Positions 7,600 to 17,515 of a stretch of 64,000 bases of DNA are shown here, piece by piece (within the stretch, counting starts at the first letter, position 1; each line of letters starts with the position of its first letter). Under the pieces are notes generated by a model, which made no database searches, had not been told where the DNA came from, and saw nothing but the letters and a program-made list of their open reading frames with translations. The position numbers and the translations under genes are program-made. The stretch is from contig NZ_JACDNQ010000001.1 of assembly GCF_013839515.1 (NCBI RefSeq), positions 62,001-126,000 on the forward strand, written 5' to 3'. The stretch is from Natronomonas salinimetallica. GTDB taxonomy: Archaea; Halobacteriota; Halobacteria; Halobacteriales; Haloarculaceae.

Positions 7600-9891
7600 A
7601 TGAGCAACGAAAAGGAAAAAAACGAGGCGTCCGACGCGGACGAGCGCCGGACGCCACAGGAGGAGCCGGCCGACGCCCCAAACGGGTCCGCCCCGGACGA
7701 CGGCGAGGCCGGTCGTGCCACCGACCGTGGCGGCGAGGCCGGTCGTGCCACCGACCGTGGCGGCGAGGCCGATCGTGCCACCGACCGTGGCGGCGAGGCC
7801 GATCGTGCCACCGACCGTGGCGGCGGGGACGACACGGGGGCGGCCGGCCCGGACCCGGACGATCCGTACCCGGAGGACGCACGCTCCTCGGACGAACGGG
7901 GTGCGAGCGAACGCCTCGACGAGGACGAAGAGCTGCTCGACGGCTCGGATCTCGGCAGCGAAGTCCACGTCGACAGCGAAGTCGAAATCGAGGAGGACGA
8001 GGAGGACAACCTCCTCGGTGGACTACAGATCGATTCGAGCGCCGACATTCAGGTCCCGGACCGGCTCGTCGATCAGGTCATCGGGCAGGACCACGCCCGT
8101 GACATCATCCTGAAGGCGGCCAAACAGCGCCGTCACGTGATGATGATCGGCTCGCCCGGGACGGGTAAGTCGATGCTGGCGAAGGCGATGAGCCAGCTCC
8201 TCCCGAAGGAGGAACTGCAGGACGTCCTCGTGTATCACAACCCCGACGACGGCAACGAGCCGAAGGTCCGGACGGTGCCGGCCGGCAAGGGCGAACAGAT
8301 CGTCGACGCCCACAAGGAGGAAGCCAGAAAGCGAAACCAGATGCGGAGCTTCCTGATGTGGATCATCATCGCCGTCGTCTTCGGCTACGCGATCCTCATC
8401 GCGCAGGCGCTGCTTCTCGGTATCGTCGCCGCGGGCGTCATCTATCTCGCGTTCAAGTACATGAGCCGCGGTTCGGACGCGATGGTGCCGAACCTGCTCG
8501 TCAACAACGCCGACCAGCAGGTCGCCCCCTTCGAGGACGCGACCGGTGCCCACGCCGGCGCCCTGCTCGGCGACGTCCGACACGACCCCTTCCAGTCGGG
8601 CGGCATGGAGACGCCCAGCCACGACCGTGTCGAGGCGGGCGCGATCCACAAATCCAACAAGGGCGTGTTGTTCGTCGACGAAATCAACACCCTCGACATC
8701 CGCAGCCAACAGAAGCTGATGACCGCGATCCAGGAGGGCGAGTTCGCCATCACCGGCCAAAGCGAGCGCTCCTCGGGCGCGATGGTCCAGACCGAACCCG
8801 TCCCGACCGACTTCGTCATGGTCGCCGCCGGGAACCTCGACGCGATGGAGAACATGCACCCCGCGCTCCGGTCGCGGATCAAGGGGTACGGCTACGAAGT
8901 CTACATGGACGACACCATCGAGGACAGCCCCGAAATGCGCCGCAAGTACGCCCGCTTCGTCGCCCAGGAGGTCACGAACGACGGCCGACTGCCGCCGTTC
9001 ACCGACGAGGCGATCGAAGAAATCATCCTCGAAGCTCGCCGCCGCGCGGGCCGGAAGGGTCACCTGACGCTGAAGTTCCGAAGCCTCGGCGGTCTCGTCC
9101 GCGTCTCGGGCGACATCGCCCGCGCCGAGAACCGCGAGTACACCCGGCGTGAGGACGTCCTGCAGGCGAAGGCGCGCTCGCGTTCGATCGAACAACAGCT
9201 CGCCGACGACTACATCGAGCGCCGCAAGGACTACGAGCTCACCGTCAGCGAGGGCGACGTGGTCGGTCGGGTCAACGGCCTGGCCGTCATGGGCGAGGAC
9301 TCGGGAATCGTCCTCCCCGTCATGGCCGAGGTCACCCCGAGCCAGGGCCCCGGCGAGGTCATCGCGACGGGCCAACTGAAGGAGATGGCCCAGGAGGCCG
9401 TCCAGAACGTCTCCGCGATCATCAAGAAGTTCTCGGACGAGGACATCTCCCAGAAGGACGTCCACATCCAGTTCGTCCAGGCCGGCGAGGGCGGCGTCGA
9501 CGGCGACTCCGCCTCGATCACCGTCGCGACGGCCGTCATCTCGGCGCTCGAAGACATCCCCGTCCGACAGGACATGGCGATGACCGGTTCGTTGTCGGTC
9601 CGTGGCGACGTCTTACCCGTCGGCGGCGTCACCCACAAGATCGAGGCCGCCGCGAAGTCCGGACTCGACACCGTGATCATCCCCAAAGCCAACGAACAGG
9701 ACGTGATGATCGAAGACGAGTACAAAGATCAAATCGAGATCGTGCCCGTTTCGCACATCTCCGAGGTCCTCGACGTCGCCTTGGCGGGCGAACCCGCGAA
9801 GGACTCGCTCATCGACCGCCTCAAGAACATCACCGGCTCCGCGCTCGAACAGCGCGAGGTCGGCGGGGCGAGCAGCCCGAGCCCCCAATAA
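7600..9891 (+). CDS. lonB: LonB, membrane-anchored archaeal ATP-dependent protease
   Basis: Membrane-bound AAA+ serine protease for regulatory and quality-control proteolysis; known in haloarchaea as the main Lon. Domains in order: an acidic, repeat-containing N-terminal extension (1-140), AAA domain with Walker A GSPGTGKS near 184-191, two membrane helices inserted at about 250-289, Walker B GVLFVDEIN near 355, then the S16 peptidase domain. The catalytic Ser is in GDSAS at residue 637 and the Lys in THKIEA at 680, 43 residues apart exactly as in bacterial Lon. The 763-residue length is longer than usual because of the N-terminal repeats. A CPBP protease gene follows 3 bp later. Confidence 0.96.
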   Translation: MSNEKEKNEASDADERRTPQEEPADAPNGSAPDDGEAGRATDRGGEAGRATDRGGEADRATDRGGEADRATDRGGGDDTGAAGPDPDDPYPEDARSSDERGASERLDEDEELLDGSDLGSEVHVDSEVEIEEDEEDNLLGGLQIDSSADIQVPDRLVDQVIGQDHARDIILKAAKQRRHVMMIGSPGTGKSMLAKAMSQLLPKEELQDVLVYHNPDDGNEPKVRTVPAGKGEQIVDAHKEEARKRNQMRSFLMWIIIAVVFGYAILIAQALLLGIVAAGVIYLAFKYMSRGSDAMVPNLLVNNADQQVAPFEDATGAHAGALLGDVRHDPFQSGGMETPSHDRVEAGAIHKSNKGVLFVDEINTLDIRSQQKLMTAIQEGEFAITGQSERSSGAMVQTEPVPTDFVMVAAGNLDAMENMHPALRSRIKGYGYEVYMDDTIEDSPEMRRKYARFVAQEVTNDGRLPPFTDEAIEEIILEARRRAGRKGHLTLKFRSLGGLVRVSGDIARAENREYTRREDVLQAKARSRSIEQQLADDYIERRKDYELTVSEGDVVGRVNGLAVMGEDSGIVLPVMAEVTPSQGPGEVIATGQLKEMAQEAVQNVSAIIKKFSDEDISQKDVHIQFVQAGEGGVDGDSASITVATAVISALEDIPVRQDMAMTGSLSVRGDVLPVGGVTHKIEAAAKSGLDTVIIPKANEQDVMIEDEYKDQIEIVPVSHISEVLDVALAGEPAKDSLIDRLKNITGSALEQREVGGASSPSPQ
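7702..7821 (+). repeat. Four 30-bp tandem units in the lonB N-terminal extension
   Basis: Four adjacent 30-bp units, the first two identical and the last two differing by one base (Gly to Asp), encode EAGRATDRGG/EADRATDRGG decapeptides. A partial fifth unit follows. The frame is maintained whatever the copy number, and the units lie in an acidic linker outside the AAA core. Confidence 0.95.
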
Positions 9892-9894
9892 GGC

Positions 9895-10680
9895 GTGCCC
9901 CGGTGGGCCGCTTTCGCGGCGCTCGCTCTCGCCGTGTTGGCGTTCGTGCTCTTTTCCGCGCGTGCATCCCAGCGTGTCGTCACCGATCTGGCCGCGGAAC
10001 GGCGGCCACGCCCACACGCCGGCGAGCGCCCCGACGCCGACCATCCCGATGCGACGGGGCAGCCCGATACCGGGAGTGGCCCCGAGGAGCCCTCCTCGAT
10101 GGCGCTGTTGGCGAACGTCGGGATCTCACACGCGCTGTTCGCGAGCGTGCTCGTTGCGGGCGTCTGGATAACCGACGTGCCACCCGCGGCGCTGGGGATC
10201 GGCGTCGGCGCGACGGGCGTGGCCGCCGTTGGGATCGGGATCGGCGTCGGTGCCGGAATCGCGGCCGTCAATACCCTCCTCGGGAGCCTGATAGAAGCCG
10301 ACCCCGGCGCGGCGCTTCGGGCACTGCTCACCCCGGAGTCGACGTCGGGGTGGATCGTCCTTCTCGCCGTCGTTCTCCCCGTTATCGCCGGCTTCGAGGA
10401 GTTGCTGTTTCGGGCGATCCTGATCGGGGGGTTCTCCGCCGGCTTCGGAATCTCGCCGTGGCTCCTCTCTATCGGTGCCTCGGCCGCCTTCGCCGCCGGC
10501 CATGGCGCACAGGGGCGGCTCGGAATCGCCGTGACGGGCGCGCTGGGGCTCGTCCTCGCCGCGGTCTTCGTGGCGACGGAGAGCCTGCTGATCGTCGTCG
10601 TGGCACACTACGTCATCAACGCCGTCGAGTTCGTCCTCGGAGGGATCGGATACGACCCGCTCGAACCGGCGCGCTCGTGA
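9895..10680 (+). CDS. CPBP-family intramembrane glutamic protease
   Basis: A 261-residue polytopic membrane protein of the CPBP (CaaX protease, Bacteriocin-Processing) family. The signature FEELLFRA places the paired Glu at residues 168-169 and Arg at 173. Downstream His residues are in AAGHGAQG near 201 and AHYVINAVEF near 241, matching the four family motifs. An N-terminal helix (3-22) precedes a hydrophilic Asp/Pro-rich stretch (35-65). The start is GTG 9895, 3 bp after the lonB stop, so the gene is probably cotranscribed with lonB and the pair links two membrane proteases. Substrate unknown. Confidence 0.85.
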   Translation: MPRWAAFAALALAVLAFVLFSARASQRVVTDLAAERRPRPHAGERPDADHPDATGQPDTGSGPEEPSSMALLANVGISHALFASVLVAGVWITDVPPAALGIGVGATGVAAVGIGIGVGAGIAAVNTLLGSLIEADPGAALRALLTPESTSGWIVLLAVVLPVIAGFEELLFRAILIGGFSAGFGISPWLLSIGASAAFAAGHGAQGRLGIAVTGALGLVLAAVFVATESLLIVVVAHYVINAVEFVLGGIGYDPLEPARS

Positions 10681-10788
10681 TACTGCCGGACGTCCGTTCG
10701 TGAACGTCCGACTCGGTCCATGTCCAAACCGCCGGTCGAACGTGCGTGTCGAGTGGCCCGCGATTCGAGTCGGTACGTCCGGCAGTAT
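10680..10788. repeat. Foldback element between convergent genes (copy A)
   Basis: A perfect 14-bp inverted pair, ATACTGCCGGACGT at 10680-10693 and its complement at 10775-10788, bounds this gap. The pairing continues inward: CCGACTCG at 10708-10715 matches CGAGTCGG at 10766-10773 once a 14-nt hairpin-forming insertion (CCGTTCGTGAACGT) in the left arm is skipped. The left arm starts at the TGA stop of the CPBP gene. It could act as a bidirectional terminator or be a small mobile foldback sequence. Confidence 0.75.
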
Positions 10789-10796
10789 GAGGGGAT

Positions 10797-11459
10797 TCAC
10801 CCGGCGTCCGCGGACAGGTCCGCCTCGAGGACGCCGTAGAACGACGGCGCGCTCCCCTCGACGGCGGGGCGGAACTCGTTGGGGATCGCGCGGGCGCTCT
10901 CGTAGAACTCCGACTCCGTCTCGGGGGTCAAGAGCCGTCCGTCGCCGAGTTGTATCATCGCCGGCGCGGTCGAGGACTGTCCCCACTCCTCGCGTTCGAC
11001 CCAGTCGGGGCCGAACCGGAAGAAGACGCCGAAGGAGAACTGCCCGGCCTCGACCGCTTTGGCCTTCGACCTGAAGTGGTCGGCCTCCTCGGATTCGAAC
11101 TCGGCGTCGCTCATCCAGGCGACGACCGCGCCCTCCTCGAAGAGCAGGAGATAGACGTCCCAGGAGAACGACCGGTCGAAGACCGCCCATACGCTTCGCG
11201 GCCCGACGGTTCCGAACTCGATGCTAAACGCCGGCGTCTCGCGCCCGTCGCCGGCCGGTTCGAGGACGAACCGCCCGTCGTAGCTCGGGACCTGGATCCC
11301 GCGGTGGTGATAGACGAGCCCCTCGATCTCGGTCTCGGAGGTGACCGCATCCCAGAGATCGAGCGCGCCCTGGCTCTCCAGACGATCGAAGAACTCCGGG
11401 AACGACTTCAGTTCGCGTTCGAACTCGCCCTGTGGCGGACGCTCGAACTCGCCCACCAT
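10797..11459 (-). CDS. Conserved-type hypothetical protein
   Basis: I do not recognise this 220-residue soluble acidic protein. It has no signal peptide or membrane segment. Aromatic-rich stretches such as SVWAVFDRSFSWDVYLLLFEEGAVVAWM and FGVFFRFGPDWVEREEW suggest a compact beta-rich domain with possible ligand contacts through Trp. The ATG at 11459 gives a reasonable N-terminus. It stands alone, convergent to the lonB-CPBP pair with a foldback element between, and is separated from cobB by 153 bp. No functional claim is made. Confidence 0.75.
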   Translation of the reverse strand: MVGEFERPPQGEFERELKSFPEFFDRLESQGALDLWDAVTSETEIEGLVYHHRGIQVPSYDGRFVLEPAGDGRETPAFSIEFGTVGPRSVWAVFDRSFSWDVYLLLFEEGAVVAWMSDAEFESEEADHFRSKAKAVEAGQFSFGVFFRFGPDWVEREEWGQSSTAPAMIQLGDGRLLTPETESEFYESARAIPNEFRPAVEGSAPSFYGVLEADLSADAG

Positions 11460-11612
11460 CAGCGGCTCCCCCCGTGTTCGGAATCGGTACCGGTCGGTCG
11501 GATCGACGTCGGGTGGTACATACTACAACTGGAGGGTCCGAGGCCGATTAGTGTTTCCTCCGGCGCTGGCCGTCGCCGCATCGGGGCCGAGCGCCGACCG
11601 ACTCCTCCCCAG

Positions 11613-12911
11613 TTATAGGTGTTCGACGAACCGATCGAACGCCCCCGAATCGGCGTGGACGTGCGCGTAGGTACCGAGCGTCCGGTGTTCGGTGAGTCCG
11701 TCCCTCTTTGCGACGATCCCGTCCCCGCGCTCGACGTCGAAGGCGAACGTCGCGTCGTCGGCCACGTCGGCCTCGGAGTAGTGGAACTCGTGGCCCCGGA
11801 CCGTCCCGCCGCGTCCGGCGGTGAGCGTATCCCTCCGGGCGCGTAACTCGACGTGGTCGAGCGCCTGGTAGCGATCGCACATCCGCACGTCCGCGGGCAG
11901 GACGCCGGCCATCCGGTGTGTCCCGCCGTCGCCGTCCGTCAGCGTCTCCGAGAGCGCCATCAGGCCACCGCACTCCCCGAGGACGGGCAGGCCGTCGGCG
12001 GCGCGCTCGCCCAGTTCGTCTATCGTGCCGCCGTCGGCCAGTGCCGCGCCGTGGAGTTCGGGGTAGCCGCCGGGAAGGTAGACGCCGTCACACGCCGGCA
12101 GCGGATCGCCCGCCACGGGCGAGAACGTGACCACCGACGCCCGCTCGCGGAGCCGTTCGACGGTGGCGGGATACCTAAAACAGAACGCGCCGTCGTCGGC
12201 GACGGCGACGGTCGCGTCCGTCCCGGGGCCGGAGGGACTCGCCGAGCCCGGCGTGGGCGGTTCGCGGGCGAGGGCGACGAGCCGTTCGATCTCGACGTGT
12301 TCGCTCGCCTCGGCCAGGGTGTCGGCGTCGATCGGTGCCTCCGCGCCCATGTGAAGCCCGAGGTGACGGTCGGGGATCTCGAGTCCCGACAGCGGCGGGA
12401 TCCGTCCGAGATACGCGAGGCCCTCGGGCAGCGCCTCGCGGATACCGTCGGCGTGGCGGCCGCCGTGGGCGCGCTGGGCGAGGACGCCCACGATATCGAT
12501 ATCCCGGCCGGCCTCGGCGGCGTAGGTCTCGAACCCGAGCGCCGTCGCGGCGACGCTTTCCATGCCGGCCTTCGCGTCGACGACGAGGACGACCGGCAGC
12601 CCGAGCGTTTCGGCGACGGCCGCGGTCGAGTTCGTCCCGTCGTAGAGGCCCATCATCCCCTCGACGACGCAGACGTCGCCCGATCCGCGCCAGTAGTTGC
12701 GGCGAGTGCCGTCCTCGCCGGAGAGCCACGGATCCAGGCTGCGCGAGGGACGCTCACAGACGGCGGCGTGGTGGCTCGGATCAATGAAGTCCGGGCCGGC
12801 CTTCGCGGGCTGGGGATCGTAGCCGGCGTCTTCGAGCCCCGCCAGGACCGAAAGCGAGGCGACCGTCTTCCCGACCCCGGAGGCGGTCCCGGCGAGGACG
12901 AACCCTTTCAT
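11613..12911 (-). CDS. cobB: Cobyrinate a,c-diamide synthase (CbiA/CobB)
   Basis: ATP- and glutamine-dependent amidation of the a and c side chains of cob(II)yrinic acid in cobalamin synthesis. The 432-residue protein has a P-loop dethiobiotin-synthetase-like domain (GTASGVGKT at 8-16, AGPDFIDP near 38, EGMMGLYDG near 84) and a C-terminal class I glutamine amidotransferase domain with [10 protein letters not shown] and [11 protein letters not shown] carrying the nucleophilic Cys, and a late FHYSE His. It overlaps the end of cobT by 4 bp (ATGA), showing a cobT-cobB operon. Residues ~215-230 form a Pro/Ser/Gly-rich linker. Confidence 0.94.
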   Translation of the reverse strand: MKGFVLAGTASGVGKTVASLSVLAGLEDAGYDPQPAKAGPDFIDPSHHAAVCERPSRSLDPWLSGEDGTRRNYWRGSGDVCVVEGMMGLYDGTNSTAAVAETLGLPVVLVVDAKAGMESVAATALGFETYAAEAGRDIDIVGVLAQRAHGGRHADGIREALPEGLAYLGRIPPLSGLEIPDRHLGLHMGAEAPIDADTLAEASEHVEIERLVALAREPPTPGSASPSGPGTDATVAVADDGAFCFRYPATVERLRERASVVTFSPVAGDPLPACDGVYLPGGYPELHGAALADGGTIDELGERAADGLPVLGECGGLMALSETLTDGDGGTHRMAGVLPADVRMCDRYQALDHVELRARRDTLTAGRGGTVRGHEFHYSEADVADDATFAFDVERGDGIVAKRDGLTEHRTLGTYAHVHADSGAFDRFVEHL

Positions 12912-13966
12912 GGGGCAGGAGCCTCCCGGTCGGCCTCCTCGAGCACTCGGCTGTACACGTCGCGGACGCCCGAGCGGACGTCGGCCATCGGTACCGAGGC
13001 CCGATCCGCAAGCGCGAGCGCGCCGCCCATTCCGACGCCCTCCTTGGCCTCCCCGGCGTTGTAGGCGGCCATCGCCGGGTGATCGTCGGTGAATCCGGGA
13101 TCGGTGACGGTCACCGAGAGATCCAGTTCCGAGGCGGCCCGACCGACGTCGATCGAGGGGTCCTCGGCGACGAACGACGTCGTCGCCAGCGACAGCGGTC
13201 CCTCGTATCCGCCGTGTCGGAGACAGGCCGCGGCGGCGACGAGCTGGGTGCCGCCGGCCAGCGTCACCGCGGTATCGGTCTCGAGCGCGCCGGCCGCGAG
13301 CCCCGCGAGGACCGAAAGCGCCGGGTCGCCCGCCCGGCGCAGCGCGACGGTCGGCTCGCCGGCGGCCCCGCCGGGGTCCAGCGCCGAGGCGGCGAGCGCC
13401 TCGGCAACGACCTCCCGTTTCAGCCCGAGCGGGTTCTCCGGTAGCGAGGAGGAGATAGTCCCCCGGTCGGCCGCCTCTTCCGTTTCGGCCTCCCCATTGA
13501 GGACGCTTGCCTCCCCGAGCGCGGTCAACACGCCCAGGGCGGTCGTCGTTCCGCCGGGAACCGTCTCGGCGAGAAACAGCTCCTCGTCGGGGAGCTTTCG
13601 GCCGAACTGGCGGGCGGCGGCGAACGCACCTGGGGCGGACGGGACGGGATCGGACTCCCGGATGTCACGGCCGGGAGCGGCCCCGACGGTCACCGTCGGC
13701 GCGCCGGTCGGTTCGGCGAGGCCGGCGTCGACGACGGTCGTCTCGAGGCCGAGGCGTTCGACCACCGCCCGGGTGACGACGGCCGGCGTCGGGCAGCCGG
13801 TCGGCGAGACGGGGACGACCGGCGATCGGACGGTCCGGCCGTAGGTCAGGATTTCGCCGTCGGCGCTCGGCGTGTGGGTCATCAGGTCCGGATCCGCCCC
13901 CGCCGCGCTGATGCCGTCGATCTCGGCGGTCCGCGTCGTCCCGGCGCAGAGAACCAGTCGTGTCAT
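12908..13966 (-). CDS. cobT: CobT-like nicotinate-nucleotide phosphoribosyltransferase (UPF0284/TIGR00303)
   Basis: Predicted to activate the lower-ligand base of cobalamin by phosphoribosyl transfer from nicotinate mononucleotide. The 352-residue protein is Gly/Ala-rich, with [15 protein letters not shown] near 70, an [18 protein letters not shown] segment near 140, and [11 protein letters not shown] near 240, the pattern of the archaeal UPF0284 family rather than of bacterial CobT. The start is the ATG at 13966 (MTRLVLCAG), since the family begins there; the open frame extends upstream without support. It is the first gene of the cobT-cobB pair. The acceptor base is not known from the sequence. 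Confidence 0.85.
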   Translation of the reverse strand: MTRLVLCAGTTRTAEIDGISAAGADPDLMTHTPSADGEILTYGRTVRSPVVPVSPTGCPTPAVVTRAVVERLGLETTVVDAGLAEPTGAPTVTVGAAPGRDIRESDPVPSAPGAFAAARQFGRKLPDEELFLAETVPGGTTTALGVLTALGEASVLNGEAETEEAADRGTISSSLPENPLGLKREVVAEALAASALDPGGAAGEPTVALRRAGDPALSVLAGLAAGALETDTAVTLAGGTQLVAAAACLRHGGYEGPLSLATTSFVAEDPSIDVGRAASELDLSVTVTDPGFTDDHPAMAAYNAGEAKEGVGMGGALALADRASVPMADVRSGVRDVYSRVLEEADREAPAP

Positions 13967-14069
13967 TGCGCTTGTATTCCGCGCAAGCGGACTTGAACCC
14001 AGCGGAGACGCCGAAAACCACTCCTCCGGTGGCGTCACGGAATCACACGGCGGATACCCCCGAGGCGAT

Positions 14070-15092
14070 CTATGCCCGACGGATTACCCAAAGCGCCGCG
14101 AGGCCGCCGGCGGCGACGACGAGCCAGTAACTCGCCAGCCGATAGACCGTCGTCACCGCGAGCGCGTCGGCCGTCGACAGCGCCGTGAGCGCGGTCAACA
14201 GCGCGACGAGCGTCCCCTCGATGGCCGCGAGTCCCCCCGGAAGCGGTGCCGATCCGGCGATGACACTCACGGGAACCAAAAAACAGACGAGCAAGAGCGG
14301 GACCGGCGTCCCGAGCGCGAGCCCCGAAAAGTACAGCGGGATCGCAAAGAACACCCAGCCGACGTAGGCGAAGACGACCGCGACGAGGAGCGCCCTCGGT
14401 GCCGCCGCGATCACCTCGATCGACGCGTAGAGCCGGTCGATCCGGTCGCGGACGGACGGGATCGAGATCCGTGACGTCCGGTTTGCGATCGGCGTGAGCG
14501 CCCACAGCACGCCGCCGCGCAGCCGGGGGCGGAACCGCCACCCGACGACGGTGACGAACGGGAGCGCGACCGCGAGCGAGACGAGCACCAGCGCGAACCG
14601 CTCTATCGTCCCGGAGATCTGGGCGGTAAACAGCAGGTAGCCGAGGCCGACGCCGCCGACGGTAAAAAACGGCAACAGGCGGATCAGATCCGACGTGACG
14701 ACGCTCGCGAGGCTCTGTTCGTACGTCGCGTCTGTGTCCCGAGAGAGGACGTAGGCGATGAACGGCTCGCCGCCGGCCTGCCCCATCGGCGTCACGTAGT
14801 TCGCGAACGTCGCCGCGAAGAACGTCACGACGAGCTTCCGGTAGGGGACCGAGACGCCGGCCGCCCCGAGGACGGCCTGCCAGGTCTTCGTCCACGCCGC
14901 GAGACACAGCACGGTCGAGACACAGGCGAGTATGACCCACTCGGGCCGGGTCGTCCGGAGCCGATCGAGCGTCCGCTCCCAGCCGACGCCCACCGCGAGA
15001 AGCCCAACGAGGAGGAGCGCAACGCCGAACCCGAGGAACGCCTTGAGGACCGTCCCGCGGCTGGTCCCGGCGGTCGATAGCTCACCGAACAT
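14070..15092 (-). CDS. Flippase-like integral membrane protein (LPG synthase TM / UPF0104 family)
   Basis: A 340-residue polytopic membrane protein with about eight hydrophobic helices. The motif [21 protein letters not shown] (shown in parts: FFAATFANY then [10 protein letters not shown]) near residues 90-110 and the later [14 protein letters not shown] near 290 are hallmarks of the PF03706/UPF0104 family, whose archaeal members cluster with glycosyltransferases and are thought to move or modify lipid-linked sugars. The gene lies 21 bp downstream of the membrane glycosyltransferase on the same strand, supporting a cell-surface glycoconjugate role. No substrate can be assigned. Confidence 0.85.
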   Translation of the reverse strand: MFGELSTAGTSRGTVLKAFLGFGVALLLVGLLAVGVGWERTLDRLRTTRPEWVILACVSTVLCLAAWTKTWQAVLGAAGVSVPYRKLVVTFFAATFANYVTPMGQAGGEPFIAYVLSRDTDATYEQSLASVVTSDLIRLLPFFTVGGVGLGYLLFTAQISGTIERFALVLVSLAVALPFVTVVGWRFRPRLRGGVLWALTPIANRTSRISIPSVRDRIDRLYASIEVIAAAPRALLVAVVFAYVGWVFFAIPLYFSGLALGTPVPLLLVCFLVPVSVIAGSAPLPGGLAAIEGTLVALLTALTALSTADALAVTTVYRLASYWLVVAAGGLAALWVIRRA

Positions 15093-15113
15093 CGAAGCGT
15101 ACGTCCCGGACGC

Positions 15114-16391
15114 TCACGCGCCCGTTTTGGTCACCTGATACCACTCGCCGCTCCAGGTGAGCGCGTACTCGAAGGCCGCCTTGACCGTCAAGACCCCGTG
15201 GCCCAGATACACGAGCGGTGCGAGCGCGAGTGCCGGAGAGAGCAAGCCGACGCGCCCGTCGAGCGCGTCTCGGCTCCAGACGCCCAGGATGACCGCGAGG
15301 ATGCCCGCGAACGGGACGAGAACGGTTCCCGGCTCGAGCAACGCCAAGAAGAGCACGTGGGCGGTGAGAACCAACAGGATACCGCCCGCGAGGACGCCGC
15401 CGACGGCCCGACTGACCGCGATGGCGTCCGTGAGGTCGCGGTCCCCCTCGAGGGCCTCGCGGAGGCGCATGTGGACGACCTGTATGTGGCCGATCCGCCA
15501 GCGCTTGCGCTGGCCCCAGAGGTCGCGTAGGGTATGCGGTGCCTCCATCGAACTCGTACAGCGGCGGTCCCCCGTGACGGTGAGGCCGGCGCGGTGACAC
15601 TGATGGGAGAAGTAGATGTCCTCCGTCAGGACGTCGGCGTAGCCGCCGACCGCGTCGAAGGCCTCGCGGGTGAACCCGGTCGCGGAGCTTTGACAGTGCG
15701 TAAAGCCGACGAACTCGCCGACCAGATAGCCCGTCTGGACGACGACCCGCTCGCAGTAGGCGAGCGTCTCGATCGCTCCCGTCGGGCGGGGGATCCGCCG
15801 TCCCTGAAAGACGTCCGTTCCGTCGAGCAGTTCGCCCATCGCGGTCGCAACGAAGCCCGGCGAGGCGCGTTCGTCGGCGTCGAAAACGACGAAGTGGTCC
15901 GCCGAACTCCCCTCGACGGCGCAGTTGATCGCGGTCGCTTTCGAGCCCGGACGGTCGTTGACGAGACACTCGACGGGATCGTAGCGCTCGGCGAGTTCCA
16001 GCGCCCGCGACCGGGTCCGATCGTCGTCGGGTTCGACGACGACGGCGATCTCGAGGGGGTCGTAATCGTTCCCGAGGAGGCTCGTGACGCTCTCGTCGAC
16101 GACGTCGGCGTCCCGGTAGGCGGGGACGATCGCCCGAACCGGCGGTCCCGAGGGTACCCGATCGCCCGAACCGCCTCGCCAGACGTCGTAGACGAGTAAC
16201 AGCCCGGTGGCGGTGACGGCGACGGTGAACAGTCCGACGTAGACGGCCCCCTCGACGAAGGTGACGACGAAAAGCGGTCGGACGGCGATCGTCCAGATGT
16301 CCGCCCCGGTAAAGAACCCGAGGACGAGCAGGACCGCGATCCCGATCCACGTCCCCGCGTTCTCGGCGATTTGGCCGATTCCCGGTATCAT
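15114..16391 (-). CDS. Membrane-bound family 2 glycosyltransferase
   Basis: A 425-residue processive-type GT2 enzyme. Two N-terminal helices precede a cytoplasmic GT-A domain starting at PVRAIVPAYRDADVVDESV (residues ~84-102). FDADERAS near 170 carries the metal-binding Asp motif, TEDIYFSHQ the later acidic pair, and QRKRWRIGH the Q(Q/R)xRW acceptor motif, followed by about four C-terminal helices. It resembles dolichol-phosphate-type and cellulose/hyaluronan-synthase-type enzymes of haloarchaeal surface glycosylation. It is first in an operon with the flippase-like gene and divergent from a sulfatase-like gene. Confidence 0.9.
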   Translation of the reverse strand: MIPGIGQIAENAGTWIGIAVLLVLGFFTGADIWTIAVRPLFVVTFVEGAVYVGLFTVAVTATGLLLVYDVWRGGSGDRVPSGPPVRAIVPAYRDADVVDESVTSLLGNDYDPLEIAVVVEPDDDRTRSRALELAERYDPVECLVNDRPGSKATAINCAVEGSSADHFVVFDADERASPGFVATAMGELLDGTDVFQGRRIPRPTGAIETLAYCERVVVQTGYLVGEFVGFTHCQSSATGFTREAFDAVGGYADVLTEDIYFSHQCHRAGLTVTGDRRCTSSMEAPHTLRDLWGQRKRWRIGHIQVVHMRLREALEGDRDLTDAIAVSRAVGGVLAGGILLVLTAHVLFLALLEPGTVLVPFAGILAVILGVWSRDALDGRVGLLSPALALAPLVYLGHGVLTVKAAFEYALTWSGEWYQVTKTGA

Positions 16392-16415
16392 TATGGGGCC
16401 GTACCACCGGTCGGC

Positions 16416-16423
16416 TATTTAAC
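16416..16423 (-). promoter_or_regulatory. TATA-like element for the glycosyltransferase operon
   Basis: TATTTAAC on the plus strand (GTTAAATA on the minus strand), 25-32 bp upstream of the ATG at 16391, predicting a leaderless transcript. Confidence 0.55.
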
Positions 16424-16556
16424 GTTCTGTTCTGTCTCGTTTGCTGGCAGTCCGGTCTTCGCGTCGAGCGGTCTTCGCGTCCCAGCCCCACGCTGGGCCG
16501 GCCTCCGATCCGAATCCGATACGCAGTTACGCCACACCGTCGAACCGGAACGTACG

Positions 16557-17468
16557 ATGGGCTTCGACGACTGGGTCTCCGTCTCCGCCGAAAAGATCCG
16601 AAAGAAGGGCCTCGAGGGGTTCTACGACGTCGCTTACGACCTCTACACCGGGCTCTGGTGGCTCGCGTGGCCGATCCCGCGCGGTACCAACATCTACGAG
16701 CGCGAGTGGGACGTCCTCGTCGTCCTCGACGCCTGCCGCGTGGATCTCCTCCGATCGGTCGCCGACGAGTACGACTTCCTCGGCGAGATAGCGCGCGTCG
16801 AGTCGGTCGGCAGCATGTCCAAAGAGTGGATGGCGAAGACGTTCACCGACGAGCACGCCGACGAGGTGGCCGACACCGCGTACGTCACGAGCAACGTCTT
16901 CTCCGAACGGATGCTCGACGCCGACCGCTTCGGGAGCCTCGAGGAGGTGTGGCGCGACGGCTGGGACGAGGCGGCCGACACCGTCCTCCCCCGGACGATG
17001 ACCGACCGCGCGATCCGTACCGCCCGCGAGGACGACCCCGACCGGCTGATCGTCCACTACGTCCAGCCACATCACCCCTTCGTCGGCCTCGAGGCGGGCT
17101 TCGACGCCGACCCGTTCGGCCCGGCGCTCTCGGACACCGTCGTCGACGCGCTCCGGAAGGGAAAGATCGACCGGGAGACGTTCTGGGAGGCCTACCGGGA
17201 CAATCTCCGCCTCGCGCTCGACGACGTCGAACTCCTGTTGTCGAACGTCGACGCCGACCGCGTCGCGATCACGGCCGACCACGGCGACGCCCTCGGCGAG
17301 TGGGGGATCTACGACCACCCGGTCGGCTGTCTACACCCCGCAGTCCGGACGGTCCCGTGGGCGACCACGACCGCGACGGATCACGGAACGTACGAGCCCG
17401 AGATCGACCGGGAGACCGACGACTCCGACGTCGAGGATCGCCTTCAGGCGCTCGGCTACGTCGGATAG
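16557..17468 (+). CDS. Sulfatase-like hydrolase/transferase (alkaline phosphatase superfamily)
   Basis: A 303-residue member of the alkaline-phosphatase/sulfatase fold. VLVVLDACRVDLL near residue 58 supplies the metal-binding Asp and the nucleophile region; VHYVQPHHPF near 162 and ITADHGDALGEWGIYDHPVG near 238-257 (ITADHGDALGEWG then YDHPVG) supply the later metal ligands. There is no signal peptide, which is typical of the haloarchaeal proteins of this type found in polysaccharide and glycosylation loci. The start ATG 16557 is chosen because the conserved MGFDDW region begins there. Substrate unknown; divergent from the glycosyltransferase gene. Confidence 0.82.
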   Translation: MGFDDWVSVSAEKIRKKGLEGFYDVAYDLYTGLWWLAWPIPRGTNIYEREWDVLVVLDACRVDLLRSVADEYDFLGEIARVESVGSMSKEWMAKTFTDEHADEVADTAYVTSNVFSERMLDADRFGSLEEVWRDGWDEAADTVLPRTMTDRAIRTAREDDPDRLIVHYVQPHHPFVGLEAGFDADPFGPALSDTVVDALRKGKIDRETFWEAYRDNLRLALDDVELLLSNVDADRVAITADHGDALGEWGIYDHPVGCLHPAVRTVPWATTTATDHGTYEPEIDRETDDSDVEDRLQALGYVG

Positions 17469-17515
17469 CGGACGCGGCCCCGGATCTTGCGCGCGAGTTC
17501 GAGTAGCGACCGACG

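Noticed and set aside
8023-9465. 480-codon minus-strand frame inside lonB
   Set aside because: Shadow of lonB; no recognisable domain, while lonB has full catalytic motifs.
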